Of a stretch of DNA of 55,756 nt, positions 1 through 8,007 are shown piece after piece. The position numbers were made by a program, and so were the translations under genes. The notes beneath the pieces are model-generated. The model had not been told where the DNA came from, did not search any database, and saw only the letters and a program-made list of their open reading frames with translations. Within the stretch, counting starts at the first letter, position 1; each line of letters opens with the position of its first letter. The DNA is from an uncultured bacterium. GTDB lineage: Bacteria; Cyanobacteriota; Vampirovibrionia; Gastranaerophilales; Gastranaerophilaceae. The stretch spans positions 1 to 55,756 of the forward strand of contig CASFCQ010000012.1 of the NCBI GenBank assembly GCA_949293185.1. Direction: 5' to 3'.

Positions 1-45
1 ACGGCCGATTCTACCAAAGCCGTTAATTGCAACTTTTTTAGCCAT
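1..45 (-). CDS. gap: Glyceraldehyde-3-phosphate dehydrogenase, N-terminal fragment
   Basis: The first 15 codons of a gene running off the left edge read MAKKVAINGFGRIGR on the minus strand. This is the start of the Rossmann fold of phosphorylating GAPDH, with the NAD-binding GFGRIGR loop. GAPDH interconverts glyceraldehyde 3-phosphate and 1,3-bisphosphoglycerate in glycolysis. An AGAGGAG ribosome binding site precedes the ATG at 45. Only the N-terminus is visible, so the catalytic Cys and the cofactor preference cannot be judged. Confidence 0.9.
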   Translation of the reverse strand, partial: MAKKVAINGFGRIGR

Positions 46-154
46 TTTTATAGCTCCTCTCTATTTGTACATCGTACTAAATACACCCATGTTATAAATG
101 AAACATGAAAGAGAATCAAGAGCTTTGTACTGTTACTGCTTTGGTGTATTTGTT

Positions 155-403
155 TTACTTTTGTGTATTTGTTTTACTTTTGTGCTTGTAATACTCAACT
201 ATTCCTATGTGAACAGCACTAAGCAACCCTGCTGCCCACGCAAGATATTTGTGCAGATTTATTTTCTTTCTGTTTGCAGCGATTACGCTTGTTGCTCCCA
301 GAACTACAGCCGCATAGCCTGTGTCTCTGACAGGATTTTTCCATATTTTCTTTTTGGCAGGTGATGTTTGATTGTTTGTTATGCCTATTTTTGTTGTCTG
401 CAT
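155..403 (-). CDS. Small hypothetical membrane protein
   Basis: An 82-residue protein of unknown function. A polar, Lys-rich N-terminal third is followed by two hydrophobic stretches (about residues 28-42 and 53-70) separated by a basic turn, then a Lys-rich tail. That pattern suits a small two-pass membrane protein. An AGGGAG ribosome binding site lies five bases before the ATG at 403, which is the main reason to call it real over the overlapping plus-strand frame. It lies between gap and a terminator at 459-489 and may be transcribed alone. Confidence 0.55.
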   Translation of the reverse strand: MQTTKIGITNNQTSPAKKKIWKNPVRDTGYAAVVLGATSVIAANRKKINLHKYLAWAAGLLSAVHIGIVEYYKHKSKTNTQK

Positions 404-458
404 ATAGCTCCCTTTTTTATAACCTTCATTTTATTATAAATATCTTAACCGTGCCATT

Positions 459-489
459 AAAAAAGCCGCATTGTAAAATGCGGCTTTTT
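459..489 (-). terminator. Rho-independent terminator (both strands)
   Basis: A GC-rich hairpin with AAAAAGCCGCAT and ATGCGGCTTTTT arms and a short loop. It lies directly after the stop of the minus-strand Lys/His-rich gene. The A-tract on the other side makes it usable from the opposite strand too. Confidence 0.85.
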
Positions 490-494
490 AGTAT

Positions 495-848
495 TTATCT
501 TCTGTGGTTGAATCTCTTGTGGTTATTGTGTCTTTGTACTTTCTTTTTTTGATGTTTTTGGACTTTTTTTACATTTTTTTGATGTCGTTTTTGTGCTTTA
601 AATTTTGATTGGTTATGTTTTTTGATTGCATGTTTGTTGGGAGCTTTTTTTATATCTTTATGATGTTTTGCGGGTGCTCTCTTGACTTGTTTTTTGGGGG
701 CTTTGGGCGGATTTTTGCGGGGTTGGCGTTTTAACACGCGATGCTGACCGTCTCTATGATGGTTAGGTGCAGCAAAGCATTCTGCATTCAAACCTAAACC
801 GGCAAACAAACATCCTACAATAAACAATGATAATAACTTTTTCTTCAT
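495..848 (-). CDS. Secreted Lys/His/Asn-rich low-complexity protein
   Basis: A 117-residue protein with a clear signal peptide: MKKK, a hydrophobic core to about residue 22, and an AECFAA-like cleavage region. The mature part is almost entirely Lys, His, Gln, Asn, Pro and Arg, with repeated KxxKK and KHH patterns and no acidic patches, so it is very basic. No domain is recognised. Such a composition could bind nucleic acid, polyanionic surface polymers or metal through the His residues, but this is inference. A terminator follows the stop codon. Confidence 0.6.
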   Translation of the reverse strand: MKKKLLSLFIVGCLFAGLGLNAECFAAPNHHRDGQHRVLKRQPRKNPPKAPKKQVKRAPAKHHKDIKKAPNKHAIKKHNQSKFKAQKRHQKNVKKVQKHQKKKVQRHNNHKRFNHRR

Positions 849-956
849 ACTAACTCCTTTTCTCTAAATATTTTTGAGTGCCTCATCTAATATAACGAAA
901 ATGAAAAACGAATGTTCATTTTTTATTTATGTCCGCTGACCTGCATATACAAATTA

Positions 957-997
957 CAAAAAATCCCTGTATCCTTCTGGCATATAGGGATTTTTTT
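957..997 (-). terminator. Terminator of the transketolase gene
   Basis: On the minus strand an AAATCCCTATAT / ATACAGGGATTT hairpin is followed by a T-run, 20-60 bases after the transketolase stop at 1018. Confidence 0.8.
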
Positions 998-1017
998 GTG
1001 TGTATAAAATAGCAAAT

Positions 1018-3003
1018 CTACAATATTGATTTCATTGTATTAATGACATTTTCTACGCTAAAGCCGAATTTTTCAAACAGAACTTTAGCCGGAGCTGAAG
1101 CTCCGAAGGTGTTCATCGTAACTGTTTTTCCGTCAAGCCCGATGTATTTTCCCCAGCCTGATTCCGTGCCTGCCTCAACAGCTACACGTTTTCTTATTTC
1201 ATCCGGCAGTACGAATTGTTTGTATTCCTCGCTTTGCGCGTCAAACAGCTCCATAGATGGCATACTCACCACACGCACATCAATACCCTCTTTTAGCAGT
1301 TCATCATGTGCTTTAACTGCAAGGTCTACCTCTGAGCCTGTGGCAATGATTATCCCGTCAGGTTTTGCTTTTGCTTCTTTTATTAGAACATAAGCACCTT
1401 TCAGCGCCTCTTTTGAAGAGTATTTGCACTGCTCTATATTTTGTCTGGTCAACACAAGGGCAACCGGAGTTTTTTTGCTTGTCAAAGCTGTATACCAGCC
1501 TGCAATTGTTTCTCTGGCGTCAGCAGGTCTGAATACAATGAGGTTGGGAATAGCCCTGAGCATGGAAAGATGTTCAACCGGCTGGTGGGTCGGACCGTCT
1601 TCGCCGACACCTATGCTGTCGTGTGTAAACACATACGTAACAGGCAGCTCCATTAGTGAAGACAGACGCATCATCGGTTTCATATAGTCGCTGAAAACAA
1701 AGAATGTAGCGACATAATTTTTAACCCCGCCGTAAAGCGCCATTCCGTTGGCTATGGCTGACATTGCCTGTTCTCTTACACCGTAGTGTATATTTCTGCC
1801 GACGTAATCTTGTGCGCTGAACTCTCCGCCGTCTTTAATGTAAGTTTTGTTAGATGGGCCAAGGTCTGCGCTGCCGCCGATTAAGTTCGGGATAAGGTCT
1901 TTTACCCTGTTTATAACGTCACCCGAGGTGCTTCTTGTTGCGGCGGGTTTGTCGCTGCAAGCCCAAAAATCTGCACTGTTCATAAGTTCGTCAGCGTTAA
2001 CTTCACTGTGGTATTTATCCCATAGCTGTTTCATTTCGGGATATTTTTGACAATATTTTTCAAACATTGCGTTCCACTGAGATTCTTTTTCAGCTTTTTC
2101 TATTGAGATTTGTTCGCAATGGTCATAAACCTCTTGAGGCACAACAAAAGGTTCGTCGCACTCCCAGCCGAGGGTTTTTCTTAATTCTGCTACATTTTCA
2201 ACACCCAGCGGTTCGCCGTGAGAAGAAGCTTTGCCCTGTTTTGCGGGGCAGCCGTAGCCTATCTGCGTTTTAACCGTAATAAAAGACGGTTTTGTCTTTT
2301 CTGCTTTAGCCTGTTCGATTGCTTTGCTGATAGCTTCCATGTCGTTTCCGTCTTCGACTGTTATTGTCTGGAATCCGAAAGCCTGCATACGTTTTTCAAC
2401 GTCTTCGCTGAAGGTTATGTCTGTATCGCCTTCGATTGTTATTTTGTTGCTGTCATAGATTACTATTAATTTGTCGAGTTTAAGGTTTCCAGCAAGAGAG
2501 AAGGCTTCTGAGGAAACCCCCTCCATTAAACAGCCGTCGCCGCAAAATGCGTAAACATAATGGTCAACTATTTTGAAATCAGGCTTGTTGAAAATCGAAG
2601 CCAGATGCGCCTGCGCCATTGCCATACCTACAGCCATGCCAAGCCCTGCACCTAACGGTCCTGTTGTCGCTTCCACAAAAGCTGTGTGCCCGTACTCGGG
2701 ATGCCCCGGAGTTTTTGAGCCGAACTGTCTGAAATCTTTTATATCGTCAATAGTTAAGCCGCACTTGAATAAATGCAGCAGCGAATATAAAAGAGCCGAG
2801 CCGTGTCCGGCAGAGAGTATAAATCGATCGCGGTTATACCAATAAGGGTTGTTAAAGCTAAAGTTGAGATATCCTTTAAAAAGCGTGTAAGCAGCAGGTG
2901 CTGCGCCTAACGGTAAACCCGGATGTCCTGAATTCGCTTTTTGGATTGCGTCTGCCGATAGAATGCGAACAGCATTGACGCATTTTTCATCAATTTTAGT
3001 CAT
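1018..3003 (-). CDS. tkt: Transketolase
   Basis: A full-length 661-residue transketolase. This thiamine-diphosphate enzyme moves two-carbon ketol units between sugar phosphates in the non-oxidative pentose phosphate pathway. The N-terminal pyrophosphate domain shows SGHPGLPLG, the GHGSALLYSLLHL segment, GPLGAGLGMAVGMA, and the GDG...EG ThDP/metal motif (GDGCLMEGVSSEA). The pyrimidine domain begins near residue 350 and contains the HYGVREQAM segment with the conserved catalytic Glu and the HDSIGVGEDGPTHQPVEHL substrate loop. The C-terminal domain has IIATGSEVDLA. A ribosome-binding-like AAGGGA precedes the ATG at 3003. It is transcribed alone and ends in a terminator. Confidence 0.97.
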   Translation of the reverse strand: MTKIDEKCVNAVRILSADAIQKANSGHPGLPLGAAPAAYTLFKGYLNFSFNNPYWYNRDRFILSAGHGSALLYSLLHLFKCGLTIDDIKDFRQFGSKTPGHPEYGHTAFVEATTGPLGAGLGMAVGMAMAQAHLASIFNKPDFKIVDHYVYAFCGDGCLMEGVSSEAFSLAGNLKLDKLIVIYDSNKITIEGDTDITFSEDVEKRMQAFGFQTITVEDGNDMEAISKAIEQAKAEKTKPSFITVKTQIGYGCPAKQGKASSHGEPLGVENVAELRKTLGWECDEPFVVPQEVYDHCEQISIEKAEKESQWNAMFEKYCQKYPEMKQLWDKYHSEVNADELMNSADFWACSDKPAATRSTSGDVINRVKDLIPNLIGGSADLGPSNKTYIKDGGEFSAQDYVGRNIHYGVREQAMSAIANGMALYGGVKNYVATFFVFSDYMKPMMRLSSLMELPVTYVFTHDSIGVGEDGPTHQPVEHLSMLRAIPNLIVFRPADARETIAGWYTALTSKKTPVALVLTRQNIEQCKYSSKEALKGAYVLIKEAKAKPDGIIIATGSEVDLAVKAHDELLKEGIDVRVVSMPSMELFDAQSEEYKQFVLPDEIRKRVAVEAGTESGWGKYIGLDGKTVTMNTFGASAPAKVLFEKFGFSVENVINTMKSIL

Positions 3004-3217
3004 TTTGTTTTTTGTCCCTTCTTTTTTGTTTTTAACTTTGCTTTAACTTATACCGCGATTAACGGTAATTATAATAATACCATTTTTTCTGGAAAATCAC
3101 TACTTAGAATATGTTTGTTACTGTTTTTTTATGATTTGTATAATTTATGTCATATAATAAAGTTTTGAATAAACCTAAAAAAGCTTATTTTAAATAAGTT
3201 AGGTGAATTTTGCTTTT

Positions 3218-3568
3218 ATGATATTGGATGACAAAAAATTTATCGGAAAAATTATCCGACAATATCGACAGAAAAATAAATTAACTCTGGCTCAGCTTGC
3301 GGAAAAAACGGACATGTCCGAAAAACACCTCGGGCAAATTGAACGCGGCGTATTTTCTCCTACTATTTCCACTTTCTTTAAAATAGTAAAAGTTTTAAAA
3401 ATTAACATTGCGGATTTTGGTCTTAAATACAATGAGGATACAAATAAGACAAGAGAAACTTCGCTTAAGCATATATACGGCGCTGACGAGGCAGAACTAA
3501 AGCTTTTCTTTGACGTTATAGAAGCAGCGGCTAAGTATTCAAATAATTTGAAAAATAAAAATTTTTAA
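3218..3568 (+). CDS. XRE-family transcriptional regulator
   Basis: A 116-residue Cro/CI-type regulator. Its first 65 residues form an HTH_3 domain (IIRQYRQKNKLTLAQLAEKT, then MSEKHLGQIERGVFSPTISTFFKIVKVL). The C-terminal half is helical and acidic, without a recognised ligand domain. I chose ATG 3218 over the upstream GTG at 3203 because the AGGTGA at 3201-3206 can serve the ATG but overlaps the GTG. The target is unknown. It lies alone between transketolase (divergent) and ssb. Confidence 0.85.
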   Translation: MILDDKKFIGKIIRQYRQKNKLTLAQLAEKTDMSEKHLGQIERGVFSPTISTFFKIVKVLKINIADFGLKYNEDTNKTRETSLKHIYGADEAELKLFFDVIEAAAKYSNNLKNKNF

Positions 3569-3659
3569 AAAAGTAACAATTAATGTTGTTTTGTTGGCAC
3601 AAATTCATTTTCCTAATATAATGACATGGAATTATATATAATTTTAAAAGGGAAATGTA

Positions 3660-3998
3660 ATGATAAATTCTGTTGTATTAGTTGGCAGAGCCGGTCAGGA
3701 CCCGGAGATGAAATACTTTGAATCCGGTAAAGTTAAAACAACATTTTCAGTAGCTGTAAACCGTTGGGATTCCAAAACAAAAGCAGAAGTTACAGACTGG
3801 TTTAATGTTGAATTGTGGGATAAAATAGCAGAGGTTGCCGGTGAATATGTAAAAAAAGGCAAACTCGTTGCTATAGACGGCAAACTTGCTTCGAGCAAAT
3901 GGAATGATGCTTCCGGTGCTCAAAGAGAAAGATTTTTTATCAGAGCAAGCAACCTAAGACTTCTTTCCGGCGGAAAAGCTGATCAGAGTGCTGTATAG
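3660..3998 (+). CDS. ssb: Single-stranded DNA-binding protein
   Basis: A 112-residue OB-fold protein of the SSB/PriB family. It begins MINSVVLVGRAGQDPEMKYFESGK and continues with VAVNRWDSK, WFNVELWDKIAEVAGEYVKKGKLVAIDGKL. It coats single-stranded DNA in replication and repair. It is short: the usual acidic C-terminal tail (DDDIPF type) that recruits partner proteins is absent, and it ends GGKADQSAV. It may therefore be an accessory paralogue, or a cyanobacterial-type short SSB. A GGGAAA site precedes the ATG. The next gene starts 27 bases downstream, so co-transcription is possible. Confidence 0.9.
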   Translation: MINSVVLVGRAGQDPEMKYFESGKVKTTFSVAVNRWDSKTKAEVTDWFNVELWDKIAEVAGEYVKKGKLVAIDGKLASSKWNDASGAQRERFFIRASNLRLLSGGKADQSAV

Positions 3999-4025
3999 TA
4001 AAAAATGGCAGAGCAGGTATAAGAA

Positions 4026-5330
4026 ATGTTTATATCTAACAATATAGGTATTATTGCCGATGATTTAACAGGTGCTGATGATACAGCATTGCAGTTTCAT
4101 TTAAGAGGAGCAAATACCCAGATTCTTCTGGATGATACTATTATTCCGGAAAACAAAGTAAGCACACAGGTATGGGCTGTACCAACAGAAACAAGAAATC
4201 TTGATGCGCATAGTGCTTATGAAAGAGTTAAACAGGCAGCAAGAACGCTGGCTGATACCTATAATGTTGAATATTTTTATAAAAAAATGGATTCTACCCT
4301 GCGCGGTCATATCGCGGTAGAAGCGTTAGGAGTGCTGGAGGCACTCGAGTGGGATGCGGCTGTTATCATACCTGCATTCCCGCAAGAAGGACGCACTACT
4401 ATCGGTGGTTATCACCTGCTAAAAGGTATACCTATTGAAAGAACAGAGTTTGCGCGTGACCCGAGATTTCCTATATACGAATCACACATCCCGACAGTGC
4501 TGCGTAATGAACTGCAAAACCAGCAGGATGATATTGTTGATTTAATCGAGCTGCGCACAGTGATTAAAGGTGCGGGTCCGATTCTAAAAAAAATGAATGA
4601 ACTTATTGACAACGGTGTAAAACTAATTGTCGTTGATGCAATATCAGTAACAGATATTGAACAGGTTGTTTTAGCAATAGAAAAAAGTTCATACAAAATT
4701 TTACCCTGCGGCTCTGCCGGATGTGCTCAGGTGTTAGGAAATATCTGGCTGCCGGAATCAGAAAATCACCAGCAGGAAAGAACTATCCCTGCTTTGCCCA
4801 AACTGCTTGTCTCCGGTAGTGCAACACAGACTACAGCTTTGCAGATACAAAAGCTGCAGGATGATGACGATATAGAAAATACTTACTTTATTGACCTCAA
4901 GATGGAAGATATCTTAGAGGGTGTTAACGAGGATATAATCACACGTGTATCCGAAAATCTTATTAAAGATAATGTGGTTGTTGTTCACACCTCCAATTTA
5001 ATGGTTGATTCCAAAATCATATCCCAGATTCTTTTTGAAAATGAGATTTCTAAAAGTCAATTTTTGTCAAAAATCAGTGAATATCTTGCAGTGCTTACAA
5101 AACGTGTTCTGTTTAATAAAGATGCAATACTTATCACCGTAGGCGGAGAAACATCTTTTAAATGCTGCAAAGCCATAAACAGTAATGCATTACAGATTAT
5201 TGATTCTATTTTACCGGCAATCCCGCTTTGTCTTGATACAAAGGCGCAATGGGTTGTTACAAAATCCGGTAATCTCGGTAATTCAAACACTTTAATAGAT
5301 ATTTTAAAATATTTTGAACAGCATGAGTAA
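4026..5330 (+). CDS. Four-carbon acid sugar kinase family protein (OtnK/DtnK type, DUF1537)
   Basis: A 434-residue kinase of the four-carbon acid sugar kinase family. The N-terminal domain starts with GIIADDLTGADDTALQF (the IADDLTGA signature) and has KKMDSTLRGH, where the family binds sugar acid. The C-terminal nucleotide-binding domain shows VSGSAT near residue 260, ILITVGGETSFKCCKA, and a late glycine-rich stretch. Characterised members phosphorylate D-threonate, D-/L-erythronate or 3-oxo-tetronate at O4. Its stop overlaps the start of the PdxA-family gene, the same pairing as the D-threonate/D-erythronate degradation genes, so the two probably act in sequence. The exact substrate is not readable from the sequence. 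Confidence 0.85.
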   Translation: MFISNNIGIIADDLTGADDTALQFHLRGANTQILLDDTIIPENKVSTQVWAVPTETRNLDAHSAYERVKQAARTLADTYNVEYFYKKMDSTLRGHIAVEALGVLEALEWDAAVIIPAFPQEGRTTIGGYHLLKGIPIERTEFARDPRFPIYESHIPTVLRNELQNQQDDIVDLIELRTVIKGAGPILKKMNELIDNGVKLIVVDAISVTDIEQVVLAIEKSSYKILPCGSAGCAQVLGNIWLPESENHQQERTIPALPKLLVSGSATQTTALQIQKLQDDDDIENTYFIDLKMEDILEGVNEDIITRVSENLIKDNVVVVHTSNLMVDSKIISQILFENEISKSQFLSKISEYLAVLTKRVLFNKDAILITVGGETSFKCCKAINSNALQIIDSILPAIPLCLDTKAQWVVTKSGNLGNSNTLIDILKYFEQHE

Positions 5331-6255
5331 AAAAATAGCGATAACAGCCGGTGATTTTAACGGAATCGGACCGGAGGTTATTATAAAAGCATTGAACAAA
5401 CTCGACCTGCCGCATGACAGAGTTGTTCTTATAGGTTCAAAACAGCTTTTTAACGGACTTAACAAAGATTACGAAATTCAGGAAGTCCCGTTTGATGAAC
5501 AGTGGATATCTTTCGGCAAAGAAACAAAAGAAGCCGGTGAATTTTCTTACCACTGCCTTATAAAAGCCTGTGAACTGGCTAAAAACGGAGAAATAAATGC
5601 AATCGTAACAGCTCCGGTTTCCAAAAATGCAATACACCTTGCCGGACACAATTTTTCAGGACAGACAGAAGTAATTGAACAATGTCTGGCTAATCCATTA
5701 AAAGATGAGAAGGCAGAAATGGTCTTTGTTTCAAAAGATTTCAGGATACTGCTTTTGACACGACATTTAGCGTTAAAGGATGTCAAAATAACTAAAGAAC
5801 TTCTTATTGAAAAATTGCAAAGAATCAACAGAGTGCTAAAAAACAATTTCAATATTTCTTCCCCTAAAATTGCACTGTGTTCCCTGAACCCGCATGCCGG
5901 AGAACAGGGGATTTTGGGCAGGGAAGAAATTGAGGAGTTTGCACCGGCAATTGAGATATTAAAAAACTCAGGAATTGATGTCTCTTCTCCTATGCCTTCT
6001 GACACTCTGTTTGCTAAAGCGGCAAAGGCATATATTAACGGACAAAAACAACCCTATGATATGTATTGCGCCTGTTATCACGACCAGGGATTGATTCCGA
6101 TAAAAGTACTGGCAATGGATAACACAGTCAATATGACAGCAGGTTTAAGCATAATAAGGACTTCGCCGGCACATGGCACTGCATATGATATCGCCGGCAA
6201 GGGTATTGCCGGCGAAAACAGTATGATTTGTGCTATAAAACAAGCCCTACTTTAA
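5323..6255 (+). CDS. pdxA: PdxA-family 4-phosphate dehydrogenase (PdxA / PdxA2)
   Basis: A 310-residue member of the PdxA family, NAD-dependent dehydrogenases that oxidise and decarboxylate 4-phospho-hydroxy-threonine or 4-phospho-threonate/erythronate. Visible motifs are ITAGDFNGIGPE, TAPVSK, and three metal-ligand histidine segments (TRHLALKDV, NPHAGEQG, YHDQGLIPIK), then TSPAHGTAYDIAGKG. The usual GHTE is GQTE here. ATG 5323 overlaps the kinase stop by eight bases and is preferred over the upstream TTG at 5314, implying translational coupling. That coupling argues for the PdxA2 catabolic role (D-threonate or D-erythronate) rather than pyridoxal phosphate synthesis, though the latter cannot be excluded. 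The 3' end overlaps the convergent gene by nine bases. Confidence 0.9.
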   Translation: MSKKIAITAGDFNGIGPEVIIKALNKLDLPHDRVVLIGSKQLFNGLNKDYEIQEVPFDEQWISFGKETKEAGEFSYHCLIKACELAKNGEINAIVTAPVSKNAIHLAGHNFSGQTEVIEQCLANPLKDEKAEMVFVSKDFRILLLTRHLALKDVKITKELLIEKLQRINRVLKNNFNISSPKIALCSLNPHAGEQGILGREEIEEFAPAIEILKNSGIDVSSPMPSDTLFAKAAKAYINGQKQPYDMYCACYHDQGLIPIKVLAMDNTVNMTAGLSIIRTSPAHGTAYDIAGKGIAGENSMICAIKQALL

Positions 6256-6801
6256 TTTTTCCATTCTCATATTAAGATAATTGATAGCTTCGGGCTGACC
6301 GTATACATACGGATTTTTCTTCAAAATATTTTTAGCTGATTTTAATGTTTTGTAAGCAGCTGCGCTGTCATCGTTAGCTTTTAGTTCAAGGTTTGCTACT
6401 GCAACAGAATCGACAACTATATCTTGAATAACGCTGTCTGTTGTTTTTAAAAGAAGATAATCAATTCTGCCTTTTTCTTTACCAATACAGGACATTAAAG
6501 ATTCATCCGCTTCTTTTTTGGTCATTTGCAAAAGACATTTATCTGTTATTCTTCTTTTGTACAGATTAACAATCTGTTTGCTCTGGCGGATTCTTTCTTT
6601 TCTGATTGTGATTGCTTCGTCGTATTTTTTCTGTGCAGTAATGTCTTTTAAGTACATCTGGCAGGAAGGCGCAAAAACATTTTTGCACATATCGTTAAAA
6701 TCTTTTGACGGGTCATACAGAACAACAGCCCTAAAAATTAAAGATGCACAGAAAAGTACAACAAATATAATTGAGTACACCATTGCTTTTTTCTTTGTCA
6801 T
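6247..6801 (-). CDS. Membrane-anchored hypothetical protein
   Basis: A 184-residue protein of unknown function. A basic start (MTKKK) is followed by one hydrophobic helix (about residues 8-28), then a helical extracytoplasmic region rich in Lys, Asp and Glu. Four Cys residues lie in that region (CKNVFAPSC, KCLLQ, SCIGKEK), possibly two disulfides. The C-terminal segment (LELKANDDSAAAYKTLKSAKNILKKNP) resembles one TPR-like helical pair. An AAGGAGAATTCAA ribosome binding site precedes the ATG. It converges on pdxA and overlaps its last nine bases. Confidence 0.65.
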   Translation of the reverse strand: MTKKKAMVYSIIFVVLFCASLIFRAVVLYDPSKDFNDMCKNVFAPSCQMYLKDITAQKKYDEAITIRKERIRQSKQIVNLYKRRITDKCLLQMTKKEADESLMSCIGKEKGRIDYLLLKTTDSVIQDIVVDSVAVANLELKANDDSAAAYKTLKSAKNILKKNPYVYGQPEAINYLNMRMEKLK

Positions 6802-6919
6802 TTGAATTCTCCTTATCTTTGTAATTTATCCAAACTATATCACACTACTGTACAGGCTGGGAATAATCTTTTGTGATGATATTTTTTATACTGAATCTGT
6901 TAACGGATAAGGGGGTATT

Positions 6920-7312
6920 ATGACAAAAATATTAGAAATGTATAAGTGTAACGTATGCGGCAATATTGTAGAAGTGGTTATACCCGGTGCAGGAGAGCTT
7001 GTTTGCTGCGGACAACCAATGGAAAGAATGCAAGAGCACAACAAAAGCGAAGAAATGATAGGAGAAAAACATGTTCCTGTTACTGAAAAAACAGATGAGG
7101 GCATAAAGATAAAAGTCGGAAGCATACCGCATCCAATGGAAAATGAACATTATATTATGTTTATCGAAGTCAATTCTGAAGACAAAAGATTTGTAAAAAG
7201 AAAATATCTATATCCGCATGAAGAACCGGTATTGAATTTAAAATGTTCTTGCGATAGAGTGATTGCGAGAGAATTATGTAATATCCACGGGTTGTGGACA
7301 TCAGAGGATTAA
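6920..7312 (+). CDS. dfx: Desulfoferrodoxin / superoxide reductase
   Basis: A 130-residue two-domain superoxide reductase, which reduces superoxide to hydrogen peroxide without releasing oxygen, a typical anaerobe defence. The N-terminal desulforedoxin-type iron site is C10, C13, C29, C30 (CNVCG...VCCG). The catalytic Fe(His)4Cys centre is given by H51 (EKHVP), H71 (PHPME), H77 (NEHYI), C120 and H123 (CNIHG). K50 precedes the first His, as in the conserved EKHVP loop. A strong AAGGGGG site precedes the ATG. It is followed 28 bases later by ferritin, a sensible partner because it sequesters iron and limits Fenton chemistry. Confidence 0.95.
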   Translation: MTKILEMYKCNVCGNIVEVVIPGAGELVCCGQPMERMQEHNKSEEMIGEKHVPVTEKTDEGIKIKVGSIPHPMENEHYIMFIEVNSEDKRFVKRKYLYPHEEPVLNLKCSCDRVIARELCNIHGLWTSED

Positions 7313-7340
7313 AAATCCAAAATATAGATTGGAGTAAACA

Positions 7341-7850
7341 ATGATTTCAGAAAAAATGAACGCTGCTTTTAACAAGCAAATTAAAGATGAAATGTACTCA
7401 TCTAACCTTTATCTTTCAATGGTTGCTTATTTTGAAGAAATAGGATTGAAAGGTTTTGCAAACTGGATGAGAGTTCAGGTTCAGGAAGAAAATGCCCATG
7501 CAATGGGACTTTTTGATTACCTTATTTCAAGAGACGGCAGAGTTATAATAGATGCAATAGACAAACCTGCCTTTGAATGGGCTTGTGCTCTTGACTGCTT
7601 TGAAGCTGTTTATAAACATGAACAGCACGTAACATCTTTGATTAACGGACTTATTGACGTTGCAGAAGCAGAAAAAGACAGAGCGGCTGTATCCTTCTTG
7701 CAATGGTACTTAAAAGAACAGGTTGAAGAAGAAGCAAACTGCTCGGAAATCTGCGCTAAATTGAAATTAATCGGTGATGACAAACATGCACTCCTGCTCA
7801 TAGATCAGGAACTTGCAACAAGAACATATGTTGCTCCGACAATTGCATAA
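7341..7850 (+). CDS. ftnA: Ferritin
   Basis: A 169-residue non-haem ferritin of bacterial FtnA type. It forms a 24-mer shell that oxidises Fe(II) and stores ferric iron. The four-helix bundle starts near residue 4. Ferroxidase residues are visible as E at KDEMYSSNLY, E and H in VQEENAHAMGLFDY, and E in YLKEQVEEEANCSEI. The long second helix keeps the usual WMRVQVQEE motif. A GGAGT site precedes the ATG. A terminator follows at 7867-7907, so dfx and ftnA probably form a two-gene oxidative-stress and iron operon. Confidence 0.95.
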   Translation: MISEKMNAAFNKQIKDEMYSSNLYLSMVAYFEEIGLKGFANWMRVQVQEENAHAMGLFDYLISRDGRVIIDAIDKPAFEWACALDCFEAVYKHEQHVTSLINGLIDVAEAEKDRAAVSFLQWYLKEQVEEEANCSEICAKLKLIGDDKHALLLIDQELATRTYVAPTIA

Positions 7851-7866
7851 CAACTATAAAAAACTA

Positions 7867-7907
7867 TAAAAAACAGGAGTCGGCTGAAAACGATTCCTGT
7901 TTTTTTC
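7867..7907 (+). terminator. Terminator after ferritin
   Basis: An AAAAACAGGAGTCG / CGATTCCTGTTTTTT hairpin with an A/T-flanked base, about 20 bases after the ferritin stop. One G-T pair sits in the stem. Confidence 0.85.
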
Positions 7908-8007
7908 ATGAGTAAAATTCTATACAAAATTTGTAACAAACTATTGTACAAAGTCTAATCTGGCTTCATAATAAATATGTTGGTCTTTATTTGTGGAAGT
8001 TGAGTGT

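Noticed and set aside
98-364. 88-residue plus-strand frame at the left end
   Set aside because: It lies over the better-supported minus-strand gene 155-403, has Cys/Phe/Tyr-rich composition typical of an antisense frame, and has no ribosome binding site.
5547-6005. 152-residue minus-strand frame inside pdxA
   Set aside because: It is antisense to a gene with intact PdxA motifs and shows the Ser/Ile/Cys-rich make-up of a shadow frame.
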